Counted from the first letter of the stretch, positions 25,901 through 39,655 are shown. The stretch: DNA of 64,000 nt from Geosiphon pyriformis (GCA_016748015.1 JAAOMT010000514.1:480924-544923); one strand, 5' to 3'. Numbers and translations: made by a program. Notes: generated by a model not told the origin, from the letters alone.

Positions 25901-27593
25901 AAGTCTCCTTCCAAGGACCAAGCACCAACTCACAAAACAAACAAGAATTCAAAAGAACCAAAAGCAAACCCAAAACCAACTTATCACAACATTTCCAAAG
26001 CTTATTAGAAATGCCCGAGAGACCAGCAGCTTTCCCATCAAGAAGACTGGTAATCACATGATGCAATTCATCAAAATCAATCTCACCCATCACTTCAGAA
26101 AAAGCATTATCAAAAATGTAGTCCAAAGGTTGGTATTGATGAGACCAAGTATCAGAAATATCATCAACCACCATATGCTTCCTGGTCTATCCTTCCATGA
26201 TAGTATCTACCTTGGACTTAACCAAATCAGATTCAAGAACTAACTCATTACCCACAACCAGATGGTCCAAAACCACTTTGCGAAAGAGACATTCCAACAC
26301 ACTTCTAATTGTACAACCCTTATCCAGCTCAAAACTCTCCATCCTATTGGTAATAGCCTGCCTAATACGAGATTCTTCAGCATGCTTGGACTCCAGCAAT
26401 TTAGAAGAGTGGTATAATCTCCTCGCTTTGGCCAGAGCAAAACAAATGTCATCAAATTTAGCACCAGAAATGAACATAGATCTTACTGTTGAAGCACCAG
26501 CAGAGTTAAAGTTGTCCCATGTACCCAAAAGTGAAGCAAAACTGATGCTAGAACTCAAATGAAAAGTCTTTACCAGCTTGGAAACCAACAGTTCCAGCTT
26601 ATGAAACCTAAATGATACTTTATTGCAAACTGTATCAAAACCTTTGAACCATCTTTTCTTGAAAGTACCACTAGCTAAAAAAATCATGATCTTGTGAATG
26701 ATGTTTCACATAGTGCCAAGATCAGAAAACTTCACAGCATCACCAAACGCACCTGAAAACATAGTAGTATTAGCAGCCGTAGCATCTTTAAACTTAAGCC
26801 ATTTAGCCTCACTGGTATTTTTAACATCAAATTTCCAATGATCTTTATTTGCCTGCTTGCGAAGAGAAAACAAATATGTATCTAATAAACCGCCCAGGCC
26901 TATAGATACAGACACAGCCTGGTGGTCTGTATCAAAATATTCATCAATGTTTGAAACACCACGATGTACCAAAGAATTGACCAGATTCGGTGAAACAAAC
27001 ATATAATCAATAGTTTTCATGACACTCTTAGAATTCGCCCAAATGGACATCTTAATTGCCAGACTTCCAATCAAAGAGTTAACCAACCCCAACTCAAAGC
27101 ACTTTTTGAAACTCACACACTTTTGAGAACCATTTTCATTAAAATCATTACCAAAGACAACAAAAGAAGATTCATTAATGGCTTTAGCAATAAAAGAGTT
27201 GATTTTACCAGTCTGAGAAAACTGAACCACCAATGAAGCACCAGCATAAAGCCCCAAAATAGACACTGAAAGTTTATTTTTGAAAAGCAACTTGATAGAT
27301 AGGAGCCAACCAGACACCTCAGAGACCTTGCAGATGTGTTTTGCTAAAGAAGAATTCACGACAATCAACACACTAGCACCCAAAGAACCAGAATCCAGAC
27401 CAGAAGTAAAAACCCAAACACCATTAAATTTGTCGGTTAACCACAGGTGAACTTTCTATTTAAGCTTTGTCTCTGTAAAAATAGAAACCAAATTGTTCAT
27501 ATTTTTGTGCCAATGAATGACATCATCTTGCTTCACAGGATTGTTTAATCCACGAACATTACACATGGCAATTTTCTATACCAGACTACTCAT
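22914..27593 (-). pseudogene. LINE copy B ORF2 (endonuclease-RT-RNase H-zf-RVT-like), interrupted
   Basis: One frame of about 1,560 codons with several premature stops and no frameshift. AP-type endonuclease: NVRGLN, TETK, TIDYMF and DTDHQAVSV (27590-26700). Reverse transcriptase: DGKAAGLSGIS, LQDMWKVYD, GLDQGKV and FVDD (about 26170-25290). RNase H: VYTNSSL, where the first catalytic Asp and the Gly of the usual YTDGS are changed (about 24230). The SWHKVKGH block is intact near 23870. The C-terminal zf-RVT-like motif CLYCGKVKISDYVFSC has Tyr where the 32.6 kb copy has His. It provided nicking and target-primed reverse transcription in its active ancestor. Confidence 0.88.
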
Positions 27594-29302
27594 TGAGAAA
27601 TAGGTAGAGAAGAAGCACCATCTGCCAAAGCCAAACCATCCAAGCACACTAATAGGCTCATGACCAAAGCAGAAAGACCTTCCAACATGTTTTCCAATTT
27701 CACAACCTCAGGTGAGGCAGTTGAATCCAAAACAACAGCAGTCTTGTCACTAGTAGCATCATCCGAACCCACTCCCATCACTATATCCTCCCCTTGATTC
27801 TGTGATGGGGGGGTCACTGGCAGCTGACATCCAGAGCTAGACTGAGTAACTGCCAGCACAAATGATTTCAACCTCTTAGCCAAATTACCAATTTGTTCCG
27901 TGAGGCTGACAAGACTGCTTTCAATGCTAACTAAATGTTTTTCCAAATCATTCACTATTGGAGGGAGAGGTTTACTATTTCCAATGGAACCAAGCTGAGA
28001 GTCATATCCAAAAGAAGTGTCTGAAGGAATAGAGCCAACCACTGATGCCCAAGTCTTCCCACCAAAAGCCAAAGAATGAAAAACAGGAGCAGACTTCTTT
28101 TCATAAATCTTCGCCAATCTAAACCAATCCTGAGCCAAGAGAAGAGCCTTCTTGCCCTTTGGACTCAAAAACACACCAGCTGATTTACAATTTCTAGATG
28201 TATGACTAAGAAAGTTGCAAGAAGAACACAAGGCAGCAAACAAGCATGACCAATGGAGACTGACATCTTTTATTACTGGAGTGTTGGCCAGAGCCTGATT
28301 TAGATTGCTCTCAGACTTAAAATATACTGTGGCGCAGTGTGCCTGAGTGTAGTTAACTGAATTGTGCTCGATAACACATGTCTTCTCACCCACTGAACCA
28401 ATAAAATTCCAAAGATCATGTGCATTGGTTCCTACAGGAAAAGTGTAAAGCAATGTCTTAAACTCATTTCTGAAATTCCAAGTCTGTTTATCAACATCAG
28501 CTCTGGCCATCTGGACTGCATCTTTCCTGATAAAAATAGACCACTTGGATGCCAATAAATCAGTCTAATCAGAATCTTCCAAAGTGACAATTGCTTTTTG
28601 CCACAGCTCTACCAACTGTATTTTGATCGACACAACAACCCCAAATTTGGAAACAGCTGCGCACACTGTCTCAATTGATGTACCAACAAAAATCTCCTTA
28701 ATTACAATATCCTGATTTGTACGATTGTTTACCAAATGCTTAAGATTGGTGTTTACCACAACACCATAATCATAAGCCAATTTTTCCGCAACCATCATTG
28801 CCATTTCAGAAGTAAAAGTCACACAAATTATCCCACCAAATTTTGAGGAAGTAGAAGTCCCCCCAAAACCATTCACACCTGCAAAAATTTTCTTGATAAA
28901 ATTCAATTTTTCCTGAGAGGATTTCACCAAATCAATATCCAAAACAAAGAATTTGTGAACAAAAACATGAACGGAAGGTTTAAGCAAAAGAGAAGGTGGA
29001 AGGAGGGCAGACTCATCCAGAAAATCACCATTATCAAAGCCATTTCCAAAGTCAATTTTGCCCAGTGGTTTGCCTAATACTTTCTTGGTCTTGATTTTGA
29101 TATCTGAGCTCTTCGGTATTTGATTGGGGTCTCTACCATCAAAGACATTTCTTTCTCTATAATTGATACTGGTCTTCTCAATAAGGCACTCTTCTTTCAT
29201 GTCAACACTTTCAGACTCAGTAGTGTCACCAGTTTCAGAATGTTGTGAATAATTTCCAGTTGTTTCAACAACACCCCCTTCTATCAAAACACTCTCAGCC
29301 AA
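27590..29302 (-). pseudogene. LINE copy B ORF1 (CCHC zinc-knuckle protein), interrupted
   Basis: Frame open from 29302 to 28565 and from 28555 to 27590, the same frame with a stop between. The N-terminal half is acidic, then an RRM-like region (FFVLDIDLVK ... GGIICVTF) as in ORF1 proteins of several LINE clades. A CCHC knuckle CSSCNFLSHTSRNC (CX2CX4HX4C) lies near 28200. A hydrophobic/heptad-like region follows near the C-terminus. By family knowledge ORF1 binds element RNA in the ribonucleoprotein. The related copy at 37402-38754 has the same knuckle (CTHCKQFSHVMVNC). Confidence 0.8.
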
Positions 29303-29520
29303 AACACCACCCTTTCTTTTTTTTCTTGACAGGACAGATCAAAAATCACCACCAGCACCAGAATTTTTTGCAACCTCTTTTATGACAGTAATAGTAGGGC
29401 CAATGGTGACCTCGAAATTAAAAAACAGTTTGGATTTGTCATACTGAATGGCTAAAAACTTCTTTCAATAAAACTTTTGACTTTTTTTTGGAATTTGGGA
29501 TGAAGAAGAGAAAGAAGTTT

Positions 29521-30289
29521 TTTTTTCTTAATAATAAATAATTTTTTTTATTAATTTTAAAATTTCTTATTAAAAACAATATTTTAATCTAATTAATATT
29601 TAAAAATTAGATATTAATATTTAAAAAAATATTTTATATGTTTTTTTTTGAGTTTTTTAAATCTGTTTTATCTTTTATAAATAATTATTTATGCTTTTAC
29701 TAAGAAATTTAAAATTGTTTTAGGTTTTTTTAATATTTTTTTGTAGTTAAGATTTTATAAAGCATTTAATTAAAATATTTTATTGATTTATTTGTCTAAA
29801 AATAAAAATTTTCAAAGTATATTACAAACTTTTTTTTTACTAATAAATTAAAAAAGCTTTTTATTTAAAAATAAATTTTTAAGACATATTTAATATATAA
29901 TTTTTTATATATAAAATTAACAATTAAAATAGTTATTAAGTTTAATATTACTTGAGTTTTTACTTATTTTGTTAAGTAATTTGTTATAATTATAATATAT
30001 TTGTTTTTATTAAAAATTATTATAAAAAATTTAATAATATTAATTTCAAAAATTAATTAACAAATATTGAATAAATATTTTTTTTTAATTAAATTTATCT
30101 TTTTATTAATAAATATTACAAATTTAAATATATTTGATTTTGTTTTTTTTTAAAGCCAATTAATAATATCTTGTTAATATTTTAAATTATTTTTGTTTTT
30201 TAAAATGTTTTATTAAAAAATTAGTATGTATATTTTTATTTTTTTTATTAAGCTTTAATAAATATAACTTAATTACTATCTAAAAATTA
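29521..30289. other. AT-rich spacer, no gene seen
   Basis: Nearly pure A/T sequence between the 5' end of LINE copy B and the next decayed LINE fragment. No frame, RNA or clear repeat boundary is visible. Confidence 0.6.
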
Positions 30290-32520
30290 AGAACAAACTA
30301 AGTATTTTAGTACTAAATATAGTTTACATACTTTTTATATGTAATCAACTACTTAAGTTAATTTAAGTTATATTATATTAATATTCTAAAAAAAAACATA
30401 TTTAAAGAAAAAATTCTTTAAACAATTTTAAATAATATAGCATTATTACTAATTAATTTAACCAATTATTCAGCTGTTTTTAAAACATCAGTTTTAATAC
30501 CAATAGGTTTATGTTTTCATAATAACATTAAGTTAGAAAACATATTATTATTAATTACAAACAAATTTATATGAGAACCAAACATATTAATATTTTTATA
30601 ACTACACTTAGTTTTTAAAGCAATTATCTTTATTTTAATTACTGATTGCTTTGTTAAAAATATTTATATGTATTAAAATTTTATTGATCTTAAGACTAAG
30701 TATATTACTTGAAACTAAATTCTCATTAACAAATTGCTTAAACACAGCAATTAAAAAACCAACTGGCTTAAAAATAGATTTAACCAATACAAAAAGCTTG
30801 GCCAAATCAGATTTCAGAAAAGCTAATCAAGAAAAAACCATAAAGTTACTAGTCATTATATCAGTAGAAAAAGCTAAACCAATCAGAAAACCAGAAACTA
30901 AAAGAGACACAAAAACAATAACATTAACATAAAGTTTAATACCAATAAAATAAGACACAAAAGTCTTGGAAGTCTTAGAAAAAAAAGTAAAAACATTTTA
31001 CAGTTTATAATTAAATAGCTTATTTTTTAACATCTAAAACAGCATTAAAAATTAATAGTTTTTTATCAAATATGATACTTCTTTAATGTATTAGTTTTAA
31101 CAACTATAGTATTTAAATCAATCTGAGATTTAAATATAATTAATACAAATCAGAAATAACAATTAAAATTAGAAAAGCAAAAAATAAAACAAATTTAGTT
31201 ATCAATCTGAAAAATTATATTACTATTTCAAACATTATACAACCAGAAAAAAAATTAACTAACTTGGCTTTAAACTTATTATAAAACAAAATTATTTTCT
31301 TTTGATTTACAAAAAAAAAATCCGAATACTATTTTTGTTTATCAAAACTAATCAATAATTAAGAGCAGATATTACAATACTCAATTTTTTAAAATAAATA
31401 ACCACATATTGTCAAACACCAACAGACTTTAACACAATATGAACAACTTTATCAAAAACACCAAAAGCTATTTTAATATTGAAAGCAAATACACTTAATA
31501 ATATATTATACAATATAATAGCAATAAAAAAAACTAGACTTAAAAACCACCAAAAATTTGGTAATTTTAAGAGTAGTTAAATATAAAAGCTTATAAACTC
31601 AATTAAAAATACAGTATTTAAAAAACCTTAAAAAACAAACTTTATACAAAAAAGCTTTATATTGTTTTTAGAAACAGATTTTGCACTTAAAAAACCATAT
31701 ACAGATTGAAAAACAGTTTTAATATAAGCCAATTTAATTTTGAAAATAGTATTAAATATTAGAATAAAAGCCACTTACTTAACAAATCTTTAATAACTAA
31801 TAATAATTTCCTAAGTACTATTAATAATAATACCAGAAATCAGCAAAAAAAATAATTCAATTTCTATTTGATTAATTCAATTCTTAAAAACAGATAACTT
31901 AATAGAAAATAATTGTTTTACTTCTAAAACTAATAATAATTTGCCAAAAACACCATATTTGACAATATAGCCAGTAGTTAATCTTGGTTTATTTTAGATA
32001 ATATGTCAAATAATACAAAAGAAATTTTATTTAAGATCTTATTTAAAACTATAAAAAGTGTAATATAACAATAGTAAAAGCAAGTAACTGCTTTTACTTT
32101 TTGGAATCCTTGGTCTTTTTAACCATTTTCAAAAAAGTAGTGCTAGTAATATTAAATATAGCAGCAATAATTGAAAAAACCAACTTATTAATCAGCCTAT
32201 TATTAAAAACTTTTAGGTTTTTAATAAAAGTAGAAGCAATATTAAAACTAATTCAAATATGTTTTTTGGAAAAATTTTAAAAAATAAAAAACTAGCCAAA
32301 AATAAAAAAATGCTTTAGAAGTTAACAAAAACAGTTTTTTTACTATTATTACTTAAAAAAAAAACTTCTAAGACATTTTGTCTAATTGTTTTTACAACAG
32401 AAAAAACTTTTTTAATTGAAACTTTATTAAATATTTTAGAAAAAATATCAGGTGCAGTTTTTTTACTCTTTGTTTTAGTTATAGTTATAAAATTAAAAAG
32501 ACAAAGCATTTTTTTTTGTA
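30290..32520 (-). mobile_element. Strongly decayed LINE with 3' tail joined to ORF1-like sequence
   Basis: Bases about 30295-30375 resemble the reversed LINE tail with many C-to-T type differences (AATCAACTACTTAAGTTAAT against CAGCCACTCAAGCCAGTCAG). Soon after, about 30580-30670 aligns by eye with the ORF1 C-terminal region of copy C (37410-37490), sharing the AAAGCAAT block. Little or no ORF2 sequence fits in between. It reads as an internally deleted copy or two overlapping fragments. Residual open stretches (30651-30932 plus, 32315-32509 minus) look accidental. Confidence 0.4.
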
Positions 32521-32681
32521 TATTTTATATAATAACTTTATTTTTTTATTTTTTATTTTTATTTCATTTAATGAGTAAAGTCCAAACACTACCTAGTACA
32601 ATACATCATTAAATGATCTAACTAGGCATGAATCATGCCTTTTCTACACGTGACCAGCCACTTAGACCAGTCAGAACAACA

Positions 32682-35600
32682 CTACGCACTTATATAAACA
32701 AAAACCTCTTCACAAGCACCAGAAAAAAATAAATAAGACCTACGAAACCCGAAACAAATGCTAATTGTATTAGCAACCCCCAACAATCTAACAACACCTG
32801 CTAAAAGGCCCATAGAAAAACCAGAAACAGAGGCAGGAATAGAGCCATCATGAAGAATTAGCCTACTCTTTTCCATCACTGCCTGGTGTCTTGCATGAAC
32901 CAACCAGATTTCATCCCAGAACACAGCACAAAACTCACGCACAAAAGACACCATATTACAAGCTGCCACCCTGGGATCCTTAAAAACAGAGACAGATTCA
33001 TGATACCAATTATTGAAAACAAATCCTTTACATAGGGCCACCCTAACCACACAATTCGAAGCACAAGTGGACAGTAACTGGGAAACGCACGAAAAAGAAC
33101 AAAATAAACCAGAGTGTGTCTCCCAAACAGCCGCATAAGTGTTCATCAAATGCTTACGGCCAATGGCATCAAAAGAGCAGGAAAAAACATGATCAGAGAT
33201 CTTAACCTCACCACAGAATAAGCACACTACACTGGGGTAAAGCCTATCATATAGATGCTTACGCATGGTGACAGGAAGTCAATGATGCAGAGTCTTCATG
33301 AAATAAGTCCGAAAGCCAGCAGTACGCAAACTAGTGAAGCCAGCAGCCATGTGGAAATCCAGGTGCCACACCAAAACAGACCTGGCCCAATCAATATCAT
33401 CTCGCAAACTATCCACCAAAATTCAGGAACTGGATCCAACCTTCCAATACACCCAATGAACTGACTGGAAAATATCACAAACAAAATGTCTTGAATTACC
33501 AGAAATGGCAGAGTCACCAGCTCTTAAAAACCATTCATCAACTCTGTGCAGCAGCCACCAGGAAGATGAGGCAGTGACCCCTGCAAGTGAGTTAGCACAT
33601 TTGTTGCCAGGGACATCTGAATGACCTTTTACTTTGACCCAATTCACATCCAAATTCTTATAACGAATGACATTAGCAATATGACAACACTCAATCCAAC
33701 AACGATTCCTGAAGTCTGGCCGAGCTAGTAGGGATTTGGATTTGTATGCATCCAAAGCAGCCTGGCTGTCCAAGAACAAATCCACTGAACAAAAAGTGGG
33801 AACACACTTGAGAGCCAGAACAATGGCCTGCAACTCCATAAGTGTAGAGAAAACCAAACCAGACACCTTTACACCCAACCCCAAATCAATGTCCTCAAAA
33901 AAAACAGCAGCACCAGCCTTTATACCAACAGTACTCAAACCACTTAGAGACCCATCCATATATACAGAGAGGCAAACAGCAGTGTTAATGTCTAACAAAT
34001 TGTCACAAACAATGCCAAAATTGCGAGAGAGTCGAATATCAGGAGAAGCGTGATCACTCATAGGAGGAGAGCACACAGAAGAAGGAACAATGCTACCAAG
34101 AAACCAAACAGGAACCAGACCATAAGGATCCAGCCTTTTCCAATGTTTGAAGGTCTTCCAACTGAAAGCAACACCATGTCTGTCATGAAGCTGTTCCATG
34201 AAAGCAATATCATAGCACTTAAGCAAAGGGACACATTTGAGAAATCTTGGCTTATCTAAAACAATAGACATAGGAGTGCCACTTCGGAGACGAAAAGCAC
34301 TGGCCAGAAAAGTGCCCAAAGACAAGTCACACCCAGAAAAAATACAAACCACACCTGACAGAAAGTTGTTTGAAAGGCTGACATCAACGTAAGCTGGAAA
34401 CAGCAAAGGGTAACAGGGACGCCAACTGAGAGCCTGAAGATCATAAGACCTGTAAGAAAACAAATGACTCAAAATACCAACTGAATTCACAAAAGCCAAA
34501 ACAGCAGCTGATTTACTCTCAGCTTGGATCTGTTTAAAAGTTTTAAAATTGTACAAAGAAGGATGATAAATTGCATCATTGGAGAAATCGAGTGACAGCC
34601 CAGACTTAGACTTCAAGCACCTGCAAACCATAGAGTCCCACTTATTACACACACTAATAGGAACGAAGCTGAACTGAGTTCTGTAGCTGATGATAGGCAG
34701 AAAAACTACAGAAGCCAAATACGCGAATTGTTTGTCTGGGATCGCCTTCCTCAGAACAAGATTAACAAAGAACTGAATGTCTGAGTGAGCTTTAGCCAGA
34801 CTAGACGTCGAAAGACCTTTAGAAGACAAAAAAATACCCAGATACCAATAAGGTTCACCCTTCTTGGTGATAGAGATAGACAAGCCACTGATAGTCAAAG
34901 AAGGATTTACAATCTGGCTGTTGATAAGAATGGCTACAGTCTTGTTATTGTTAATTAAAATGTTATTAATCCTAAAAAATTCACTAGCAATATCAAAGAT
35001 GTGCTGCGTAGCAGCCCGGCTATCACCAACCCAAATAGTATCATTTACAAAAGCACTTGTAGCCAAGAATAATGTCAGCCTGGCCTGAGGCTCCACCTGG
35101 CCAGTTCTGGAAATAAAATAAGAGTTCAACCTGTAACCACACATGCTTTCTTATCATTTGACTTTACACAAGAGTGAATCTTAAAATATGTACCAAAGAA
35201 GTGACAAAAAAACCTCTCCTTGGTCCAGACCATCATGAACATGGTAACTATTAGTTAAGCCAAAATCCATCATTACCCTGTTGGTGCGACCATTGTGAAT
35301 GTCGTCAAAAAATCTAATAAACTTGTCACACATCTTAATCCCAACCAAACTTCTTCTGAGATGCACCCAGCCAACAGAATCATACACTTTTTGCATATCT
35401 TGCAAAACCAGCCACAGTTCCCAGTTCTTTTCCAATACATCTTCTATCACAGAACCAATGGCAAAAATGAGTGATTGTGTCAACATACTCTTTAATACAG
35501 AGAAATTGTCCCCACACAGAACATCAAATCTGCTGCAGGCTGAAGAAATTCTGTCTGAGAGAATCTTGAAAAGAATTTTGTGGGCCGTTTCAATCAACGC

Positions 35601-37355
35601 AATAGAATGGGTATTCATGAGAACGCTCTTCCATTCATACGGTTTAGGAATCATTGACACCCAAGCTTCCTTCCAAGATTCAGGTACAGATTCATGTTCC
35701 AAACAAAAATTCAGCAATAACAAAAGCATATCCAAAACCATTCTATCACAGTGTTTCCACAATTCATTGGAGATACCAGAAAGACCAGCTGCCTTATCAT
35801 CGGGCAAATTAGAGACAACTGTAAGCAACTCATCAAAACCAATCGAACACATTACTTCAGAAAAGGCATCATTAAAAACATAGTCCAAAGACTGAAATTG
35901 GCGCACCCAGTTATCAAAAATATCCAGCATCACTGCATGCTTCCTAGTCCAACCTTCCATGATCTCATCAACCTTAGATTTAACCAAATCCAGCTCCAGG
36001 ACCAACTTTTTACCTGCGACCAAGTGATCCAGTACCACCTTATGGAAAGGATGCTCCAGAACACTTCTAATGGTGCATCTCTTGTCCACTTCAAAACTCT
36101 CCATCCTTCTCTCAATAGCCTGCTTAATACAAGATTCCTCAGCATGTTTAGACTCCATCATCTTCAAAGAATGGTAAACCTTCCTTGTCTTAGCCAGTTT
36201 AGAGCAAATAGCATCAAAACCAGAACCCAAAAGAAATAGAAACTTCACTGACAAGGCGCCAATTGAGTCAAGCCTGTCCCATGTATCCAACAAAGAAGCA
36301 AAATTCCCACCAAAAACCAGACGAAAGACCTTAACCAGCTTAGACACAAGCAGTTCTAGTCTATGAAACTTAGAAGAAACCTTATTGAAAACACTACTAT
36401 AACTCTTGAATCATTTTTTCTTAAACGTCCCACCAGCTGAGAGAATCAATATTTTGCAAACAACATCTCACATTGCATCCTTATCCAAAAACTTCATAGC
36501 CGCAACAAATGCATCTGAAAGCATAGAAGCATTAGCAGCTGTAGCATTCTTAAACTCTAACTACTTCCCATCACTGGCATTTTTAACATCAAACTTCCAA
36601 TGATTTTTATTGGCCTGTTTGCATAATGACAGCAGCTGCACATCCAACAAACCACCCAGACCCACAGAAACAGAAACAGCCCTATGATCAGTATCAAAAA
36701 AATCCTCAACACCCACCACACCACAATCCACAATTGCATTAACTAAACTAGAGGAAACTAACATGTAATCAATTGTCTTGGCAACACCATGAGAATTGCA
36801 CCATGTTGGTGATCTCACAAAAATGCTTCCACTTAGAGAGTTGACCAGACCCAAATCAAAACATTTCCTGAAACTGGCACATTTATGAGACCCATTTTCA
36901 TTGAAATTGCCACCAAGAATAACAAAAGAAGTCTCATTCACAGCTTTAGCAATAAGAGAATTGATATCACTAGTCTGAGAAAACTGAACTACTGAAGACA
37001 CACTAGCATACAACCCCAGAATAGACACAGAAAGTTTATTCCCAAAGAGCAGCCTTATTGACAACAGCCGACCAGGTACCTCCGAAATCTTGCACACATG
37101 CTTCGCTAAAGAAGAGTCCATAATTATTGCAACACCAGATCCCATGTGACCCGAATTCAGACCAGAAGTAAAAACACAAACACCATCAAACTTATCAGCG
37201 ATCCATGGACGAACCATGCCTCTTAACTTTGTCTCAGTAACAATGGAAACCAGATTGTTCATGTCCTTATGCCAACATATAATGTCTGCCTGCTTTGCAC
37301 AATTGTTCATACCTCTGACATTACATGTGGCAATTTTCCAAATTAAGTGAGTCAT
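32682..37355 (-). pseudogene. LINE copy C ORF2 (endonuclease-RT-RNase H-zf-RVT), few stops
   Basis: All blocks share one frame: 37355-36561, 36347-35181, 35144-33423 and 33266-32682. Endonuclease motifs: NVRGMN, TETKLRG, TIDYML and DTDHRAVSV. RT motifs: DDKAAGLSGIS, LQDMQKVYDS, GLDQGEV, and FVNDTIW where the FVDD of copy B has become FVND, removing a metal-binding Asp. RNase H: VYMDGSL, FLDSQAALDA and NWVKVKGH. C-terminal zf-RVT motif CLFCGEVKISDHVFSC is complete (CX2CX7HX4C). An internal stop at 36561-36563 replaces a Trp conserved in copy B. Choice of start: the ATG at 37355, which aligns with the ORF2 ATG of copy B. Confidence 0.88.
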
Positions 37356-37401
37356 TAAGAAAACAGGAGAACTAACAAACCCGAACCAGAGCACAGAATA
37401 T

Positions 37402-39293
37402 TTAACTTATCCAAATTGAACCAACTGAGGCCTCCAAAGCAATCAACTTTGTTTCCAAACCACCCACTTTGGCAGTAAGGACTTTGGAACTACTAGAGCT
37501 GAGCTCAACAACAGCATTGTGAATGATGGGTGGAGGAATACCAGATGAGACCAAAGCAGTATTCACAATCATATCAAAATCCACATTAGAAGTCAAAGTT
37601 TCAGAAACAGCAGGAAGAGAGCTCAGAGAAGGAGTCGCCACAGGAACCAAACCAATGGATTCCAGTTGAACCAAAATGCCAGAAATGTGGTCAGTCAAAA
37701 GCTCCAAAGAGTGCTCCAAAATTGCCAACTGGTCATTCAAATGAGAAACAGTAGGAGAATCAATCGTCATTGAAGAAGTAACCAAACCAGAATGCAAACC
37801 AGCACCAACCAAACCAGAGAGAACCACACGAGAAGGAGAGCCACCAGCAACTTGGGCCCATGTTTTACCACCAAATAAGACTGGATGAGCAATAGGAGCT
37901 GACTTTTTCTTATATATCCCAGTCAAACGAATTCGATCTTGATCAAAAACCACTCTTTTTCCATGAACACCAGAATTCTCACCCAAAAAACAGTTGACCA
38001 TAACATGACTGAATTGTTTACAATGAGTACAACTGGCCAAAAAAAAACCAGCCCAATGCAAACTTACACCCTTGAAAACTGGAACAGTACCAATAGCAGC
38101 CAACTTGGACACCTCATCACCAAAACAAATTATAGCACATTTATCACAAACATATGAATTAGGATTACGGCCAATGAAACAAGTCTTCCTACCATATGAT
38201 TTCAATAAACTGAAAAAGTCATGGACAATGGTGCCAACTAGAAGAGTATAAAGCAAAGCCTGATGCTAATCCCTTAATACCCACGTTTGTTTATCACTGA
38301 CTGCCAAAGCCACATGCACCAAATTTTTTCCCATGAGGACTGACTATTTAGATACAACCAGACTAGCTACTTTAGATGACTCAAACTCAACCAGGGCTTT
38401 TTGCCAAAGACCAATTAGCTGCATTTTGATTGAAACAATTTTGCCAAATTTAAGAAATGCTGAATCCACTGTTGATTTGGGAAGATCCACTGGGATCTCC
38501 TTGACAATCACTTCCCAATCTGAATGGCTGTTTACTTTCCTTAGATCATCATTTACCAAAATCTTCTTACTAATTGCCAATTCCCTTGCCTTAATTAAAC
38601 TTTTTTCAAATGTAAATGATGATCTTATTATTCCTGGAAATTTTGAGAGAGTTGAAGCTCCCCCAAATCCATCAACTCGATAAAAGATTTTTTTAACTGC
38701 CATCAACTTATCAACATTTGTCTTTCCAGGCACTGCTGAAACCTCAATATCCAATGCAAAAAATTTTACTGGCTCAAAATTCCTTTTTTCTGGGCACGTG
38801 ACCTGATATACAGCATCTGATTGGCACCATTGACTATAGGGGGAGGAAGCTCCAGCACATCGTTGTCATCACTCATATGGTTGAACAAAGGTTGCTTTGG
38901 TGGGTTGCCCAGCACGTACGTTTAAGTACAAGTCTTCCTCAGCATATTTTTGTCCATGCCATCATCCTCACCTAATTCTGCATAGCTGGTTTCTTCGGCC
39001 ACTGTGTTCGCCATATTTTTAACATCTGAGAGACCACTAACACTACTAGCAACACTGCCAATCTCACTGCCTCAGGACACCACAGACTTGGCACCAGCAC
39101 CACCAATATCCTCCAGACTCAGCAATCTAGCAGATGAATTGACCACATTACCAGCAGCAGACTTTTTTGGCTTCTTGTAGGATGTATTTTGAGAGTAGAC
39201 TGTATCTACACGCTTCTTTTTTGCACTCTGACAGGTCCCCAAACCAGCCGAAACCAAGCCAGAACCACCAGCAGAAGAGCCTACCAGTTCCAT
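37402..39293 (-). pseudogene. LINE copy C ORF1, interrupted
   Basis: The N-terminal piece is open at 39293-39072 (Ser/Gly/Lys-rich). The central piece at 38754-38344 matches the RRM-like region of copy B ORF1 (KIFYRVDGFGGAST). The piece 38256-37402 carries the CCHC knuckle CTHCKQFSHVMVNC near 38030. The 5' piece is in a different frame from the other two, so at least one indel has occurred, plus stops. The encoded protein would have been the RNA-binding partner of ORF2. Confidence 0.78.
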
Positions 39294-39655
39294 TGCGACA
39301 AATAGAGGTATAGTAGAAGAAATGACTTGATGAACAAAGGGTGAAGGAATAAAGTAAAGCGATTTCTTTTAAAAATTTTCTCGCTCTCACAGCGGCCAGT
39401 GGATTGACGAGACATTTTTTAAAATTAAATAATTTATTAAAATTAATTAAAACTATAAGTTTTTTTAATACAATTAATTTTAATAAATTAAAGAAATTTA
39501 ATTGTTTATGTAAATGTTTTTTTGCTGTTAATTATAATTTAATAAATGCTAAATAATTTTCTAAATTTATTATCATATTTAATTATAAGCAAAATATTAA
39601 TAATTAATTTGTAAATTTTTATTATTATTGTTTTATAAGTACAGTTTAATTACTA

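Larger units (their letters stand above)
22779..29520 (-). mobile_element. Near-full-length two-ORF LINE (copy B)
   Basis: Non-LTR retrotransposon of about 6.7 kb. From 5' to 3': ORF1 (29302-27590), ORF2 (27593-22914), the conserved 3' tail (to about 22801) and an A-rich end. ORF1 and ORF2 each stay in a single frame over their whole length, broken only by premature stops. The stop codon of ORF1 and the first ATG of ORF2 overlap as ATGA at 27593-27590, which suggests termination-reinitiation. Endonuclease, RT, RNase H and zf-RVT-like regions are all present. It is inactive because of the stops and a mutated RNase H motif. Confidence 0.9.
32560..39416 (-). mobile_element. Near-full-length two-ORF LINE (copy C, best preserved ORF2)
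   Basis: About 6.85 kb. The 5' end near 39416 is marked by a GC-richer leader ending at a sharp switch to A/T sequence. ORF1 remnants lie at 39293-37402, ORF2 at 37355-32682, then the conserved 3' tail (32700-32575) and an AT-rich end. It has the longest uninterrupted LINE stretch of the window: 573 codons (35144-33423) covering the RT palm end through RNase H. Same family as copy B but clearly diverged at the nucleotide level, so the two are separate insertions. Confidence 0.9.
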
